From Methylobacterium sp. Leaf117 (GTDB lineage: Bacteria; Pseudomonadota; Alphaproteobacteria; Rhizobiales; Beijerinckiaceae), in NCBI RefSeq assembly GCF_001422985.1, contig NZ_LMNL01000034.1, positions 451,818 to 515,817 of the forward strand: 64,000 nucleotides of DNA, in the 5' to 3' direction. Both the position numbers and the translations under genes were made by a program. Numbering within the stretch: position 1 is the first letter of the stretch; each line of letters starts with the position of its first letter. A model generated the notes under the pieces. It was given only the letters and a program-made list of their open reading frames with translations, was not told where the DNA came from and made no database searches. Of this stretch, positions 32,523 to 41,763 are shown one piece after another.

Positions 32523-33466
32523 CCTGGCGCTGTGCTCTGGTGGGCCTGCTCGTCGTCCTCGGCGCCGGCGGGGTGCAGGCCTCGCCCGTCTCCGTCTACG
32601 TGGCGAGCCAGGGCGCCGGCACCCTGGTCGCTCTGGCACCGGGGCCATCGGTGAGCGCAAGCCCCGTCGTCGTGGGCCGCTCGCCCGCACAGGTCGCCCC
32701 AGGCCCGAATGGGCTGTTGTACCTGACCCATCCCGACGCGCGACAGATCTCGGTCTTCGACGCCCGGCGCGGATCGCTCGTCCGGACCTTCCCGGTGGAC
32801 GGGCAGCCCTTCGGCATCGCGGTCTCGGCCGATGGCGCACGGCTCTTCGTCGGCGACTGGGCCGGCGACCGGGTGATGCGCCTGTCCGCCGAGACGGGCG
32901 CGCTGGAGGGAACCGTCTCGGTCGGAAAAGAACCCGCGGCCCTCGTCCTCGATCGGCGCGGCAGGCTCTACGTGGCGGATCGCGAGAGCCGGCAGGTCAG
33001 CGTGGTCAACTCCCTGCGCCTGGAGCGCATCGCGACGATACCCGTGGGCGAGGCCCCGTTCGCCCTGGCGCTCGATCCCACCGAGGATCGCCTCTACGTC
33101 GCGAATGTGCGCAGTGGTACCGTCAGCGTCATCGACACGGTCGCTTCGCGGACCATTGCGACCTTTGCCATCGGCGGCATGCCCTACGGTGTCGCCGTAA
33201 GCCCGGATGGCGGCCTGATCCTCGTCACCAACCAGCAGGGCGGAACCCTCGTCGTCGTCGATGCGACCGATGGTATGCGGCGGGCGACAGTACCGGTCGG
33301 GCGCTATCCCGAAGGCGTCGTCATCGCCGAGGCGTCCGCCTACGTCGCCAACTGGTTCTCGGATTCCGTGTCGGTGATCGACATGGCGACGTTGCGGGAG
33401 ACGGCACGGATCGCCGTGCCGGACGGTCCGCGTAGCCTCGCTGTGGCGCGCGGAGGGGACCGGTGA
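32519..33466 (+). CDS. mxaE: MxaE, YVTN-type beta-propeller protein
   Basis: A 315-residue exported protein. The signal peptide is residues 1-22 (ending VQAS). It then has six or seven 40-residue YVTN/NHL-like blades (VYVASQGAGTLVAL, LFVGDWAGDRVMRL, LYVADRESRQVSVVN, LYVANVRSGTVSVID, ILVTNQQGGTLVVVD, AYVANWFSDSVSVID). Position after mxaD identifies it as mxaE. The exact function of MxaE is not known; the propeller suggests a binding platform. The start overlaps mxaD, and its stop overlaps the mxaH GTG. Confidence 0.85.
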   Translation: MTWRCALVGLLVVLGAGGVQASPVSVYVASQGAGTLVALAPGPSVSASPVVVGRSPAQVAPGPNGLLYLTHPDARQISVFDARRGSLVRTFPVDGQPFGIAVSADGARLFVGDWAGDRVMRLSAETGALEGTVSVGKEPAALVLDRRGRLYVADRESRQVSVVNSLRLERIATIPVGEAPFALALDPTEDRLYVANVRSGTVSVIDTVASRTIATFAIGGMPYGVAVSPDGGLILVTNQQGGTLVVVDATDGMRRATVPVGRYPEGVVIAEASAYVANWFSDSVSVIDMATLRETARIAVPDGPRSLAVARGGDR

Positions 33467-33978
33467 GGTCCGCCGCGTCGCAGGCGCTCCTCCTGCTCTC
33501 TCTCCTCCTGGCCGGTTGCGATGGCGGCGAGCAGCCCGCGGAGCCGGCGGTCGTTGCGACGAAATCCGGTCCCGAGGAACCCAAATGGCTTTCGCCCATG
33601 GATGCGACCGAACCGGCGCTGTGGCTCGCCAGCCAAGAACCTCGACAATCGGCCGAGACCATCACGGAGCGAACAGACCACCTGAGGCACAGCCTCGCGC
33701 GTGCCAAGCGGACCTTCATCGAAGACCCTCGCATGATCGCCAACCGCACGGTGCAGCTCGGACAGATGCTTGCGGAAGCCGGACAGGGCGAAGATTACAG
33801 CGCCCTTCTCGATGGTCTGGAGGCGGCCGCAGCCACGAGCCACCGCAAACAGCTCTTCGGCGAGCTGTGCCAACATTACTACAACTCTCGCCAGCAGGGC
33901 CTGGACCGAACCAAGGCTCTCGTACGTCTGACCGACCGCTACGCCGCCCAGGCGATCACAGAGGGCGATGCACAATGA
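33463..33978 (+). CDS. mxaH: MxaH, lipoprotein
   Basis: A 171-residue protein starting at GTG inside the mxaE stop (GTGA). Signal SQALLLLSLLLAGCDGG contains a clear lipobox (LAGC), so the mature protein is lipid-anchored at residue 19 or so. The rest is helical, with many charged residues (RTDHLRHSLARAKRTFIEDP), ending in a putative TPR-like pair. Its position between mxaE and mxaB identifies it as mxaH. Its role in methanol oxidation is not defined. Confidence 0.82.
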   Translation: MRSAASQALLLLSLLLAGCDGGEQPAEPAVVATKSGPEEPKWLSPMDATEPALWLASQEPRQSAETITERTDHLRHSLARAKRTFIEDPRMIANRTVQLGQMLAEAGQGEDYSALLDGLEAAAATSHRKQLFGELCQHYYNSRQQGLDRTKALVRLTDRYAAQAITEGDAQ

Positions 33979-34633
33979 GGACTTGGCCGTGCAACGGGGC
34001 GTCCATCAGGCGATGACCAGTGTCCTCATCGCCGATGATCATCCGGTGATCCTTCGGGGATTTCGCACCCTCATGGAAGATGTCGGCGTCGAGACCATTC
34101 TCGAGGCGAGCACGGTCGTGGACGCTTACCGGGCCTTCTGCCGCCAACATCCCGCAATTGTCGTCTGCGATCTGACCTTCGGCGATCAAGGGGTTTCGGG
34201 TCTGACGTTGATCCGACGCATCAGAAAATTGGAACGCAGAACTGGAATCCTTGCCTTCAGCATGCATGACGATCCGATGATCGTTGCGCGCGCGTTGGAA
34301 AGCGGAGCGACCGGGTATGTTCTCAAGGACGCGCCGGCAAAGGAATTTCTCGAGGCTTTCGCGTGCGTTCGGACCGGCCGGCACTACCTCGAACATGAGC
34401 TTGCCTTGCGGATCGCCATGCTGAATGCGGACACGCAGCAGCTGAGAATGTCGAACCTGACCGAGCGCGAGTTTCAGGTGCTCGCTCTGATCAAAGAGCG
34501 GCGCTCCTACCAAGACATCGCAAACGAATTGTCGATGAAGTACAAGACCGTCGTCAACGTCTGCTCATCGATCCGGCAGAAGCTGGGTGCAAAGAACTTC
34601 GCCGATCTGGTCAGGGCCGCGCTGGGTACTTGA
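33968..34633 (+). CDS. mxaB: MxaB, NarL/LuxR-type response regulator of methanol oxidation
   Basis: A 221-residue response regulator. The receiver starts SVLIADDHPVILRGF (acidic pair intact), with phosphoacceptor Asp in IVVCDLTFGDQG, the switch Ser in LAFSMHDD and Lys in YVLKDAPAK. A LuxR-type HTH occupies the C-terminus (LTEREFQVLALIKERRSYQD in part; KYKTVVNVCSSIRQKL). In M. extorquens MxaB is required for mxaF expression. The first ATG (33968) overlaps the mxaH end; a second start at 34013 gives a more usual N-terminus (MTSVLIADDHP). It closes the cluster; its kinase partner is not here. Confidence 0.92.
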   Translation: MHNEDLAVQRGVHQAMTSVLIADDHPVILRGFRTLMEDVGVETILEASTVVDAYRAFCRQHPAIVVCDLTFGDQGVSGLTLIRRIRKLERRTGILAFSMHDDPMIVARALESGATGYVLKDAPAKEFLEAFACVRTGRHYLEHELALRIAMLNADTQQLRMSNLTEREFQVLALIKERRSYQDIANELSMKYKTVVNVCSSIRQKLGAKNFADLVRAALGT

Positions 34634-34817
34634 CGGCAGAAGAGCGAGTCGCTCCTCTTTGCCGCAGCACGACGTGTCTGGTCAGAGCCCGAAATGCCTG
34701 GATGCTGCCACCGCAGCATCCCGCAGCGCAGATGCCGCTAGGGTTTGGCTGAGAGCGGACGACGGATACGCGTCGCACTGGGGCGATCGCAATGCCTTCC
34801 GGACAGCGGCATTCCCG

Positions 34818-35066
34818 TCAATCCGCACGGTTGGCTGCGGCGTCGGCCACGATCCGGACGGTGCGCGACGCGATCATCGGCTTTGAAGCGGCGACCGGCT
34901 GCGGGGTGGTGGTGAGGTCGCTGAGGTTCCGGGTCTGCTGCAGCGCGCGGGCCTGATCCCGATACAGGGGCGGCGTCAGGTACAGTGCCTCATCGGCCAG
35001 CGCGACAGTGCCGGCAAAGGGAACGGCGGCGAGAACCGCGACGGTGAGGGCGTAAACGACGCGCAT
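34818..35066 (-). CDS. small secreted protein, unknown function
   Basis: An 82-residue protein with a signal peptide (MRVVYALTVAVLAAVPFAGT, likely cleaved after ALA at about residue 24) and a mature part of about 58 residues. The mature part (DEALYLTPPLYRDQARALQQ...) is polar and has no known motif. It faces mxaB across 184 bases with no recognised gene. A purine-rich GGAGATCTGTC precedes the ATG. No family assigned. Confidence 0.65.
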   Translation of the reverse strand: MRVVYALTVAVLAAVPFAGTVALADEALYLTPPLYRDQARALQQTRNLSDLTTTPQPVAASKPMIASRTVRIVADAAANRAD

Positions 35067-35464
35067 GACAGATCTCCGAAACGACCGACGCGATGGCGTG
35101 GCCGATGGAGTGATTGAACCATAGATTTGTGCGGTGCGGTCTGCTCATTTTGCAACGCAACATAATGCGTGCGGCGGATCTCGGGGGATTTATAAGACAT
35201 TCGCGCGAGCGTACGCCCCGCCAGTCTGGGGATCGAAGGCATGCTTCAAATGCAGGGAGCTGAAATCTGCAGTTTCTCAAGTCAAAATACAATTTCACGT
35301 CAGTCAAAGTATTTTTGAGGCCTGCCCCGCTCCGGTGCTCGATGGGCGCATCTCTCAGGCGGCCATAAGCTCGACTTTGGCCATTTCGAGCGGTCGTGGA
35401 ACGGTCTGGGTGACGAAGTGGGCGTGATGGATAGGCTAATGGTGTCCCTCGCCAGAGACGCCTC
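35067..35464. other. spacer with AT-rich segment and left end of an IS element
   Basis: Bases 35067-35320 are AT-richer than average and hold the promoter of the small secreted-protein gene. No credible gene is present. From 35368 the sequence belongs to the insertion element. Confidence 0.55.
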
Positions 35465-36834
35465 ATGCCGCACCTGCCTGCCCGCTTCGCCGGGATCATC
35501 CTGTCCTTCGCTCCGCTGTTCGTCCACCAGTCGTGGCGAAACGCTCAGGCGCTGCTGATCGGTGCGATCCTCTGTCCGGGTCGGCGCACGGTAGCGAGCG
35601 TGCTGCGGATCACGGGCCGGGCGCGCGACCGCCATTTCGTGAACACGCACCGGGTGCTCAGCCGCGCCGCATGGTCGCCCCGTACCGGAGCCCGCATCCT
35701 GCTCCGGCTGCTCGTCGAAGCCTTCGCGCCGCGCCGTCCTATCGTCCTGGCGCTCGACGACACGATCGAACGGCGCTGGGGACGGCGCATCCGGGCCCGC
35801 GGGATCTACCGTGATCCAGTGCGTTCGTCCGGCGCCCACTTCGTCAAGACCAGCGGCCTGCGCTGGATGAGCCTGATGCTGCTCGCACCCATACCCTGGG
35901 CGGGTCGGGTCTGGGCGTTGCCGTTCCTGACTGCCCTCGTTCCGTCCGAGCGCGCCTGCCGGGAACGACGCCATCGGCACAAGACCCTGCTCGATGTCGG
36001 ACGGCAGATGGCTCTGCAGGCGCGGCGCTGGCTGTCAGGGCGCGACCTCGTGCTGGTCGGCGACAGCGCCTTCTCGGCCTTGCTGTTTCTTGATGCTCTG
36101 CGCGGCAGCGGCGTCACCACCATCACGCGCCTGCGCCTGGATGCAGCGCTCTACGGTCCTGCGCCCCCAAGGCTTCCGGGCACGATCGGGCGCCCGAGCA
36201 AGAAGGGTGCACGGCGGCCAACCTTGTCCAAGATCCTGACGGACCCGGGTACCGTCTGGCAGCAGGTGAGCGTGCCGGGCTGGTACGGCACAGGTGAACG
36301 CAGGATCGAGATCACCTCGGCTTCCGCCGTCTGGCATCATTCCGGTCTGCCGGTGGTGCCAGTCCGCTGGGTTCTGATCCGCGATCCCGAGAACCACTTC
36401 GAGCCGCAAGCGCTACTCTGCACCGACCCCGCACGAGATCCGACACAGATCGTGACGTGGTTCGTGCGCCGCTGGCAGGTCGAGGTTACCTTCCAAGAGG
36501 CACGGGCCCATCTCGGCGTCGAGACCCAGCGCCAGTGGTCCGACAAGGCCATTGCCCGCACAACGCCCTGCCTGCGCGCCCTGTTCTCAATCGTCACCCT
36601 ACTGGCCCAGCTGCTCCCAGCCCGTCAGCGGCGTCAGATCGCGACGACAGCGTGGTCCCCCAAACCGCAGCCTACATTCTCGGACGCCCTCGCTATCGTC
36701 CGCTATGCGATCTGGCGCGAAGAGGGGTTATCGATGTCACGTCGCAAACGCGACCGCAGGAAAACTCGGTTCCGTCTGCCGCCACCCTGGGCCTACGCCC
36801 TCTGCCAAGCAGCTTAATTGGCCAAAGTCGAGCT
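35368..36834 (+). mobile_element. IS701-like insertion sequence
   Basis: A single transposase gene is flanked by 16-bp perfect inverted repeats: AGCTCGACTTTGGCCA at 35368-35383 and its complement at 36819-36834, total about 1.47 kb. The match may extend two bases outward with one mismatch. A clear target duplication was not found, so the outer limits are approximate. It sits only 25 bases before the first possible start of the SNF2 gene. Confidence 0.85.
35465..36817 (+). CDS. transposase, IS701-like DDE type
   Basis: A 450-residue DDE transposase, apparently intact. Acidic catalytic residues can be placed in VLALDDTIERRWG (first Asp), LVLVGDSAFSAL (second Asp) and QVEVTFQEARAHLG (Glu, in the WxVExxFxxxxxHLG block typical of IS4/IS701 relatives). 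A basic C-terminus (MSRRKRDRRKTRFRLPPP) follows. It belongs to the element bounded by inverted repeats at 35368 and 36834. Family name is from pattern memory; the DDE call is firm. Confidence 0.85.
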   Translation: MPHLPARFAGIILSFAPLFVHQSWRNAQALLIGAILCPGRRTVASVLRITGRARDRHFVNTHRVLSRAAWSPRTGARILLRLLVEAFAPRRPIVLALDDTIERRWGRRIRARGIYRDPVRSSGAHFVKTSGLRWMSLMLLAPIPWAGRVWALPFLTALVPSERACRERRHRHKTLLDVGRQMALQARRWLSGRDLVLVGDSAFSALLFLDALRGSGVTTITRLRLDAALYGPAPPRLPGTIGRPSKKGARRPTLSKILTDPGTVWQQVSVPGWYGTGERRIEITSASAVWHHSGLPVVPVRWVLIRDPENHFEPQALLCTDPARDPTQIVTWFVRRWQVEVTFQEARAHLGVETQRQWSDKAIARTTPCLRALFSIVTLLAQLLPARQRRQIATTAWSPKPQPTFSDALAIVRYAIWREEGLSMSRRKRDRRKTRFRLPPPWAYALCQAA

Positions 36835-36859
36835 GAGAAGCCGACCAGCGTGGCACTGA

Positions 36860-39800
36860 TTGACAGAGGCCCTTCCGTTCCAATCGAATGACGTCACCCT
36901 CAGCATCGAAGAAGGCCATTCAGACGATCTTATGGAGCGCTACAACGAGAAAGACATCCTCACCGAAGTTGGGCGGAAAGCCTTCGAGGCTGCTCGGCAG
37001 TATGTGCGTGACGGTCGGGTTGTCGCCTTCGACCAGGACGATGAGGTCGTGTTCGGGCAGGTTCTCGGCACTGCCCGTCGGCCCTACGAGCAGACAATCG
37101 AAGTTGAGGGCATTCGCGGTGGTGTAGGCATCGCTGGAGAATGCACCTGCTCCGTCGGCTTCAACTGCAAGCATGTTGCAGCCGTGCTCCTCTTCGGCCT
37201 CCAGTCGGCAAACCGCCTCACTCGTCCGTCGTCGGAGGAGCGCCTTGCCCGGCTCCTCACCGCGCCGGCACAGCGTTCCGTCGCATCGTCTGCCCATGAC
37301 GTGGACACCGTGCCGGGCTTGGCTGCGTGGCTTGAGGATCTCGACCGAGCTCAAGCCATGGCCGAGGAGAGCTATCCCAGCAGCATCGCGCAACGCCTCG
37401 TCTATGTTCTCAACCCAATTCCGTTCCGCGAGGGTGTTCCACGGCTCGGCGTCCAACCCATCTCTGCGCGCCTGCTCAAGGACGGACGTTTCTCAGGGAG
37501 CAACCGCCCTTACGAGGCCAGCTCCGCCCTGTCTGGGACCCCTGCCAAGTTCCTGAGGCCATCGGATCTCAGAATTCTTCGTGCGGTGGCGTTACTCCGA
37601 CGCAACTACGGGAGTGGAGTTTCCATCAGCCTCGCGGGTGAGGGCGGTGCCGCGATCCTCGCCGAAGTTCTTGCCACAGGGCGAGCACGCTGGCTCGGCC
37701 TCGATGGATCGGTCCTCTCAGCGGGCCCACCACAAACCGGCCGGATCGTCTGGCAAATGGCCGGCGAGGCTGCATTGGTGCCTGGGCTCGAACTTGACGG
37801 CCGGGGCATCGCTCTCAGCGCTACGCCGCCGGTCTACGTCGATTCCGAACAGGGTCTCATCGGGGTCATCGAGACGAGCCATCCGCCACGTATCGCCGCA
37901 ACACTGCTGGCTGCTCCGAGAGTGCCCGGCGCAGCAGTGAAAGCGTTCAACGCCGCTCTGACAAAGCGTGCACCCAAGCTTGCCGCTTTGGCGGTGCCGG
38001 AACCGAAGCGGGAACGTTTGGCAGGCGTAACACCTAAACCGGTTCTGAGTCTGTTCGCCGCTGATCTACCGCCCGAGTCAGCCTCACCATACGGCTACGG
38101 CACGCCGCCTGCTCCAGAGCGGGTCGGGCTGGGCCGCCTCTCCTTCCGCTACGGTTCTGTCACAATTCCTCTCGGAGAAGCCAAGCCCGTGGTGACGCGG
38201 CTGACGGGCGGACGCTTGATCGAGCTTCATCGTGATGCGGAGGCGGAGCGCCGTGCCATTGCGAGCCTGCTGGCCAACGATTTCGTCCCATTGCCCGAGC
38301 GTCGCGCTCGGGTGCCAACCGCGCACGTGCATGACTTCGTCCCCGAAGGAGACGAGCTCGCTTGGCTCGACGCTCAGTTCCACATCCTGCCCCAGCTTCG
38401 GGCGGATGGCTGGGAGATCGAAGTCTCCGAGGATTTCCCGGGGCGCCTGCTACGTGTCGGCGACAGCTTCGAGGCGGAGGTCCACGAGGGGTCGGGCATC
38501 GATTGGCTCGAACTCCACCTCGGCGTCATCGTCGACGGCGAGCGGATCGACTTGATCGGTCCGATCGTGGCGATGATTGCCGCTCCAGGCTTCGATCTTG
38601 AGATGCTGGAAAGCGCGGCGGAGGACGACGAGGCCTCTTATCTGCCGTTGAGCGATGGGCGCGTTCTCGCCTTCCCGGCGGCGCGGCTCAAGACGATCGT
38701 GGCCGCGATCCGCGATCTCGCCCATGGCAACGGGGCGGAAGAGGGTCGCCTACGCCTCAGCCGTGCCGATGCAGCCGGTCTCGCGGCCTTCGAGGCGGCG
38801 ATGCCGGATACAATCTGGCGCGGCGGCGAGCGCGTGCGCGAGATGGGGAGACGGCTCGGAGCAACTGGAGGGATACCGCCAGCCGTCCTTCCGCCGAGTT
38901 TTCGTGCCACGCTGCGGCCCTACCAGCACGAGGGCGTATCGTGGCTCGCCTTTCTGCGCGATGTCGGTTTCGGCGGCGTGCTCGCGGATGACATGGGTCT
39001 CGGCAAGACGGTGCAGGCTCTCGCCCTGCTGGCCATCGATAAAGCGCAGGGTCGGCTCGACGGTCCGGCCCTTGCAGTCGCCCCGACCAGCCTGATGGCG
39101 AATTGGCGCCGAGAGGCAGAGCGCTTCGCGCCTGACCTGCGCGTTCTGACCCTCCACGGCCATGATCGCGCGGATCGGTTCGGCGCGATTCCCGACAGTG
39201 ATCTTGTGCTGACGACCTATCCGTTGATCGCCCGCGACCACGCCATGCTGGCAGCCCGAACTTGGCCGCTGCTGCTTCTCGATGAGGCGCAGACAATCAA
39301 GAATCCGGATGCCGCGACGACGAAGCTGCTGCTCGGGATTGAGGCGCAGCACCGTATCTGTCTGACCGGCACCCCGTTGGAGAACAACCTCGACGAGTTG
39401 TGGTCACTGTTCGCCTTCGCCTGTCCCGGCCTGCTCGGTGACCGCAAGAGCTTCGCCAAGGTTTGGCGTGGCCCGATCGAGAAGCAGGGCGACCGCGAGC
39501 GCAGCCGACTGCTGGCCCGGCGCGTGAAGCCGTTCCTGCTGCGCCGGACTAAGGCGGAGGTCGCCCGCGAGTTGCCACCGAAGACCGAGATCGTCGAGCG
39601 CATCGATCTCCAGGGTTCGCAGCGCGACGTCTACGAGGGAATCCGCCTCTCCATGCACGCGCGCGTGAGCGCCGCGATTGCAGAGCGGGGTTTTGCCCGG
39701 AGCCGGATCATCATCCTCGACGCTCTGCTGAAACTGCGCCAAGCCTGCTGCGATCCTCGCCTTCTGAAGCAGTCGACGGACAGTGAGGACAAGGCCCATC

Positions 39801-40366
39801 CACCGAGCCGGACTATGGCCCGCAAGCCGGCGATCCGGTTGACTGACGCCGGGTCGGCCAAGCTTGATCGGCTGGAGGAGATGCTGGTCGAGCTACTCGC
39901 GGAGGGACGCCGCATCCTCGTCTTCTCGCAATTCACCTCGATGCTGCGCCTAATTCAGGAGCGGCTCACGAGGCGAGCCATCGCCTATGCGCTCCTGACA
40001 GGAGCCACTCGTGACCGAGAGGCAGCGATCCGGCAGTTCGAGGATGGGGATGCTAGCGTTTTCCTGGTCAGCTTGAAGGCCGGAGGGACGGGGCTGAATC
40101 TGATCGCCGCCGACACAGTGATTCTCTACGATCCCTGGTGGAACCCCGCAGTGGAGGATCAGGCTGTCGATCGTGCCTACCGGATCGGACAGACCAAGCC
40201 GGTGTTCGTGCACAAGCTCGTGGCGACCGGGACGATCGAGGAGAAGATGGAGATCCTGAAGGAGCGCAAAAGCGCGCTCGCTCAGTCCCTCTTCGATCCT
40301 GACGGCACACCAACTCTCGCGATGACGCAGGCCGATCTCGAATCGTTGCTGGCGCCTGATTATTAA
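36860..40366 (+). CDS. SWIM zinc-finger SNF2/DEAD-like helicase
   Basis: A large protein, 1,168 residues from a TTG at 36860 or 1,144 from the ATG at 36932 (MERYNEKDILTEVG), the likelier start. A SWIM zinc finger (CTCSVGFNCKH, ligands Cys95, Cys97, Cys103, His105 in the long numbering) precedes a long middle region and a full SNF2 ATPase. Its motifs are DDMGLGKTVQAL (about 710), LLLLDEAQTIKN (808), LTGTPLENN, SLKAGGTGLNL and QAVDRAYRIGQTKPV (about 1100). It should translocate on double-stranded DNA using ATP. Bacterial SWIM-SNF2 proteins are often RapA-like or sit in defence islands; no partner gene is seen here. Codon use is less GC-biased than in the mxa cluster. An IS element ends 25 bases upstream of the TTG and may have removed its native promoter or 5' end. 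Confidence 0.9.
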   Translation: MTEALPFQSNDVTLSIEEGHSDDLMERYNEKDILTEVGRKAFEAARQYVRDGRVVAFDQDDEVVFGQVLGTARRPYEQTIEVEGIRGGVGIAGECTCSVGFNCKHVAAVLLFGLQSANRLTRPSSEERLARLLTAPAQRSVASSAHDVDTVPGLAAWLEDLDRAQAMAEESYPSSIAQRLVYVLNPIPFREGVPRLGVQPISARLLKDGRFSGSNRPYEASSALSGTPAKFLRPSDLRILRAVALLRRNYGSGVSISLAGEGGAAILAEVLATGRARWLGLDGSVLSAGPPQTGRIVWQMAGEAALVPGLELDGRGIALSATPPVYVDSEQGLIGVIETSHPPRIAATLLAAPRVPGAAVKAFNAALTKRAPKLAALAVPEPKRERLAGVTPKPVLSLFAADLPPESASPYGYGTPPAPERVGLGRLSFRYGSVTIPLGEAKPVVTRLTGGRLIELHRDAEAERRAIASLLANDFVPLPERRARVPTAHVHDFVPEGDELAWLDAQFHILPQLRADGWEIEVSEDFPGRLLRVGDSFEAEVHEGSGIDWLELHLGVIVDGERIDLIGPIVAMIAAPGFDLEMLESAAEDDEASYLPLSDGRVLAFPAARLKTIVAAIRDLAHGNGAEEGRLRLSRADAAGLAAFEAAMPDTIWRGGERVREMGRRLGATGGIPPAVLPPSFRATLRPYQHEGVSWLAFLRDVGFGGVLADDMGLGKTVQALALLAIDKAQGRLDGPALAVAPTSLMANWRREAERFAPDLRVLTLHGHDRADRFGAIPDSDLVLTTYPLIARDHAMLAARTWPLLLLDEAQTIKNPDAATTKLLLGIEAQHRICLTGTPLENNLDELWSLFAFACPGLLGDRKSFAKVWRGPIEKQGDRERSRLLARRVKPFLLRRTKAEVARELPPKTEIVERIDLQGSQRDVYEGIRLSMHARVSAAIAERGFARSRIIILDALLKLRQACCDPRLLKQSTDSEDKAHPPSRTMARKPAIRLTDAGSAKLDRLEEMLVELLAEGRRILVFSQFTSMLRLIQERLTRRAIAYALLTGATRDREAAIRQFEDGDASVFLVSLKAGGTGLNLIAADTVILYDPWWNPAVEDQAVDRAYRIGQTKPVFVHKLVATGTIEEKMEILKERKSALAQSLFDPDGTPTLAMTQADLESLLAPDY

Positions 40367-40459
40367 CTTGAGCACTGCGACGTAGTTGAGGTGGCACGGC
40401 GCAATTTTGCGCTCGCCAAGGACCCGAACTGAAAGTTCGCGAGCACAAAATCCCCCCTA

Positions 40460-41597
40460 GTGCACTGACTCAGACGGATGGTTCAGGGGATCGGCTGACG
40501 GCTGCGCGGATGCTGACGGCGGGTTTGGTCCAGACGAAAGGTCTGGCGCGCCGGTTGTGCTCGGCGATGTAGCGTTTGATGGCCGCCTGCAGATCGACGA
40601 CGCCGGTGAAGGACCCGCGTCGCAGCCGACGCCGCGTGAGTGCTGAGAAGAAGCCCTCGACGGCGTTGAGCCAGGAGGCCGAGGTCGGGGTGAAGTGAAA
40701 GGTCCAGCGCGGGTGGCGGGCGAGCCAGGCGCGCACCTTCGGATGTTTGTGGGTGGCGACGTTGTCGAGGATCGCGTGGATCACCTTGCCGGGCGGGACG
40801 GCGGCCTCGATGGCGTCCCGGCAAGCGGATGAACTCACCGTTCCGGTGGCGCTGCATGCAGCGGCCGAGCACGGTGCCCGCCAGGACGTCGAGGGCGGCA
40901 AACAGCGTCGTGGTGCCGTGACGGGTATAGTCGTGGGTCTGGGCGGCGGGATGGCCGGGGGCGAGCGGACGGTCGGGGCGGGTCCGCTCCAGCGCCTGGA
41001 TCTGGCTTTTCTCGTCAATGGACAGCACGACCGCGTGGGCGGGTGGGTCCATGTACAAGCCGACCACATCCTCGACCTTGGCGGCGAAGGCGGGATCGCG
41101 CGAGCGTTTGAACGTGCGCAGCCGATGCGGCTGGAGGCGGTGAGCGTCCCAGATCCGCTGCACGGCACGTAACGAGATCCCCACAGCGCGGGCCACGGCA
41201 CGGCCGGTCCAGTGGGTGACCTCGTCCGGCGGCTCTGAGCAGGTCAGCGCCAGCACCTCGGCCACCGTCTCGGTCGAATGGGGTGGTGTCCCGGGCGGAC
41301 GTGTCTTGTCGCGCAGCAGACCTTCGACGCCCGCCTCGGCATAGCGCCGCTGCCAGCGCCACACGGCCGGGCGGCTGACGCCCGCTCGCCGAGCGACGTC
41401 TTGGACACTCAAGCGCTGGGCCGAGAGCAGGACGATGCGGGCGCGCTGGATATGCTTGAGCGGGCGCGATCGATCCTCGGCGATCACAGTGAGCCGGGTC
41501 GTGTCGGCTGCATCGAGAAGTACGCATACCGTCTGAGCCATTGCCCAGACTCGCACGTCTCACCGACTGAGTGAATCCTCCGTCCGCGTCACTGCAC
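40460..41597 (-). mobile_element. IS630-family element inserted at TA
   Basis: Terminal inverted repeats of about 30 bp with several mismatches: GTGCACTGACTCAGACGG at the left from 40460, and the complement of GTGCAGTGACGCGGACGG at the right ending 41597. Both ends are flanked by TA (40458-40459 and 41598-41599), the target duplication of this family. On the right it abuts a truncated IS21 istA, so it inserted into that element. Confidence 0.88.
40470..41541 (-). pseudogene. IS630 transposase, frameshifted
   Basis: The N-terminal two thirds read in one frame: MAQTVCVLLDAADTTRL, a winged HTH (VQDVARRAGVSRPAVWRWQRRY, in part) and the first catalytic Asp in VVLSIDEKSQIQAL. After GEFIRL near 40825 the family sequence continues only in another frame (RDAIEAAVPPGKVIHAILDN, with the second Asp, then FTPTSASWLNAVEGFFS with the final acidic residue). 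A net one-base change therefore splits the gene. IS630 transposases normally use one frame, so this copy should be inactive unless slippage rescues it. Confidence 0.85.
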
Positions 41598-41599
41598 TA

Positions 41600-41763
41600 G
41601 GCGAAGTACAAACGACGCAAGGAGGAGGGGTGATGGCCCCCGACCGGATGACCTTCCGGACCGTGTTGCGGGAGACGTGCTGGTCGCGGACGATGTCCTT
41701 GATCGCGCGGCCGCGGGCGAAGAACTCGCGCCGGATGCGCGCAATCGTGTCCACGCCCTTCAT
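41600..41763 (-). pseudogene. istA fragment (IS21 transposase N-terminus)
   Basis: About 50 codons: MKGVDTIARIRREFFARGRA then IKDIVRDQHVSRNTVRKVIR. This is the HTH that opens IstA of IS21 elements. The frame is cut at the TA where IS630 inserted. Not functional. Confidence 0.85.
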
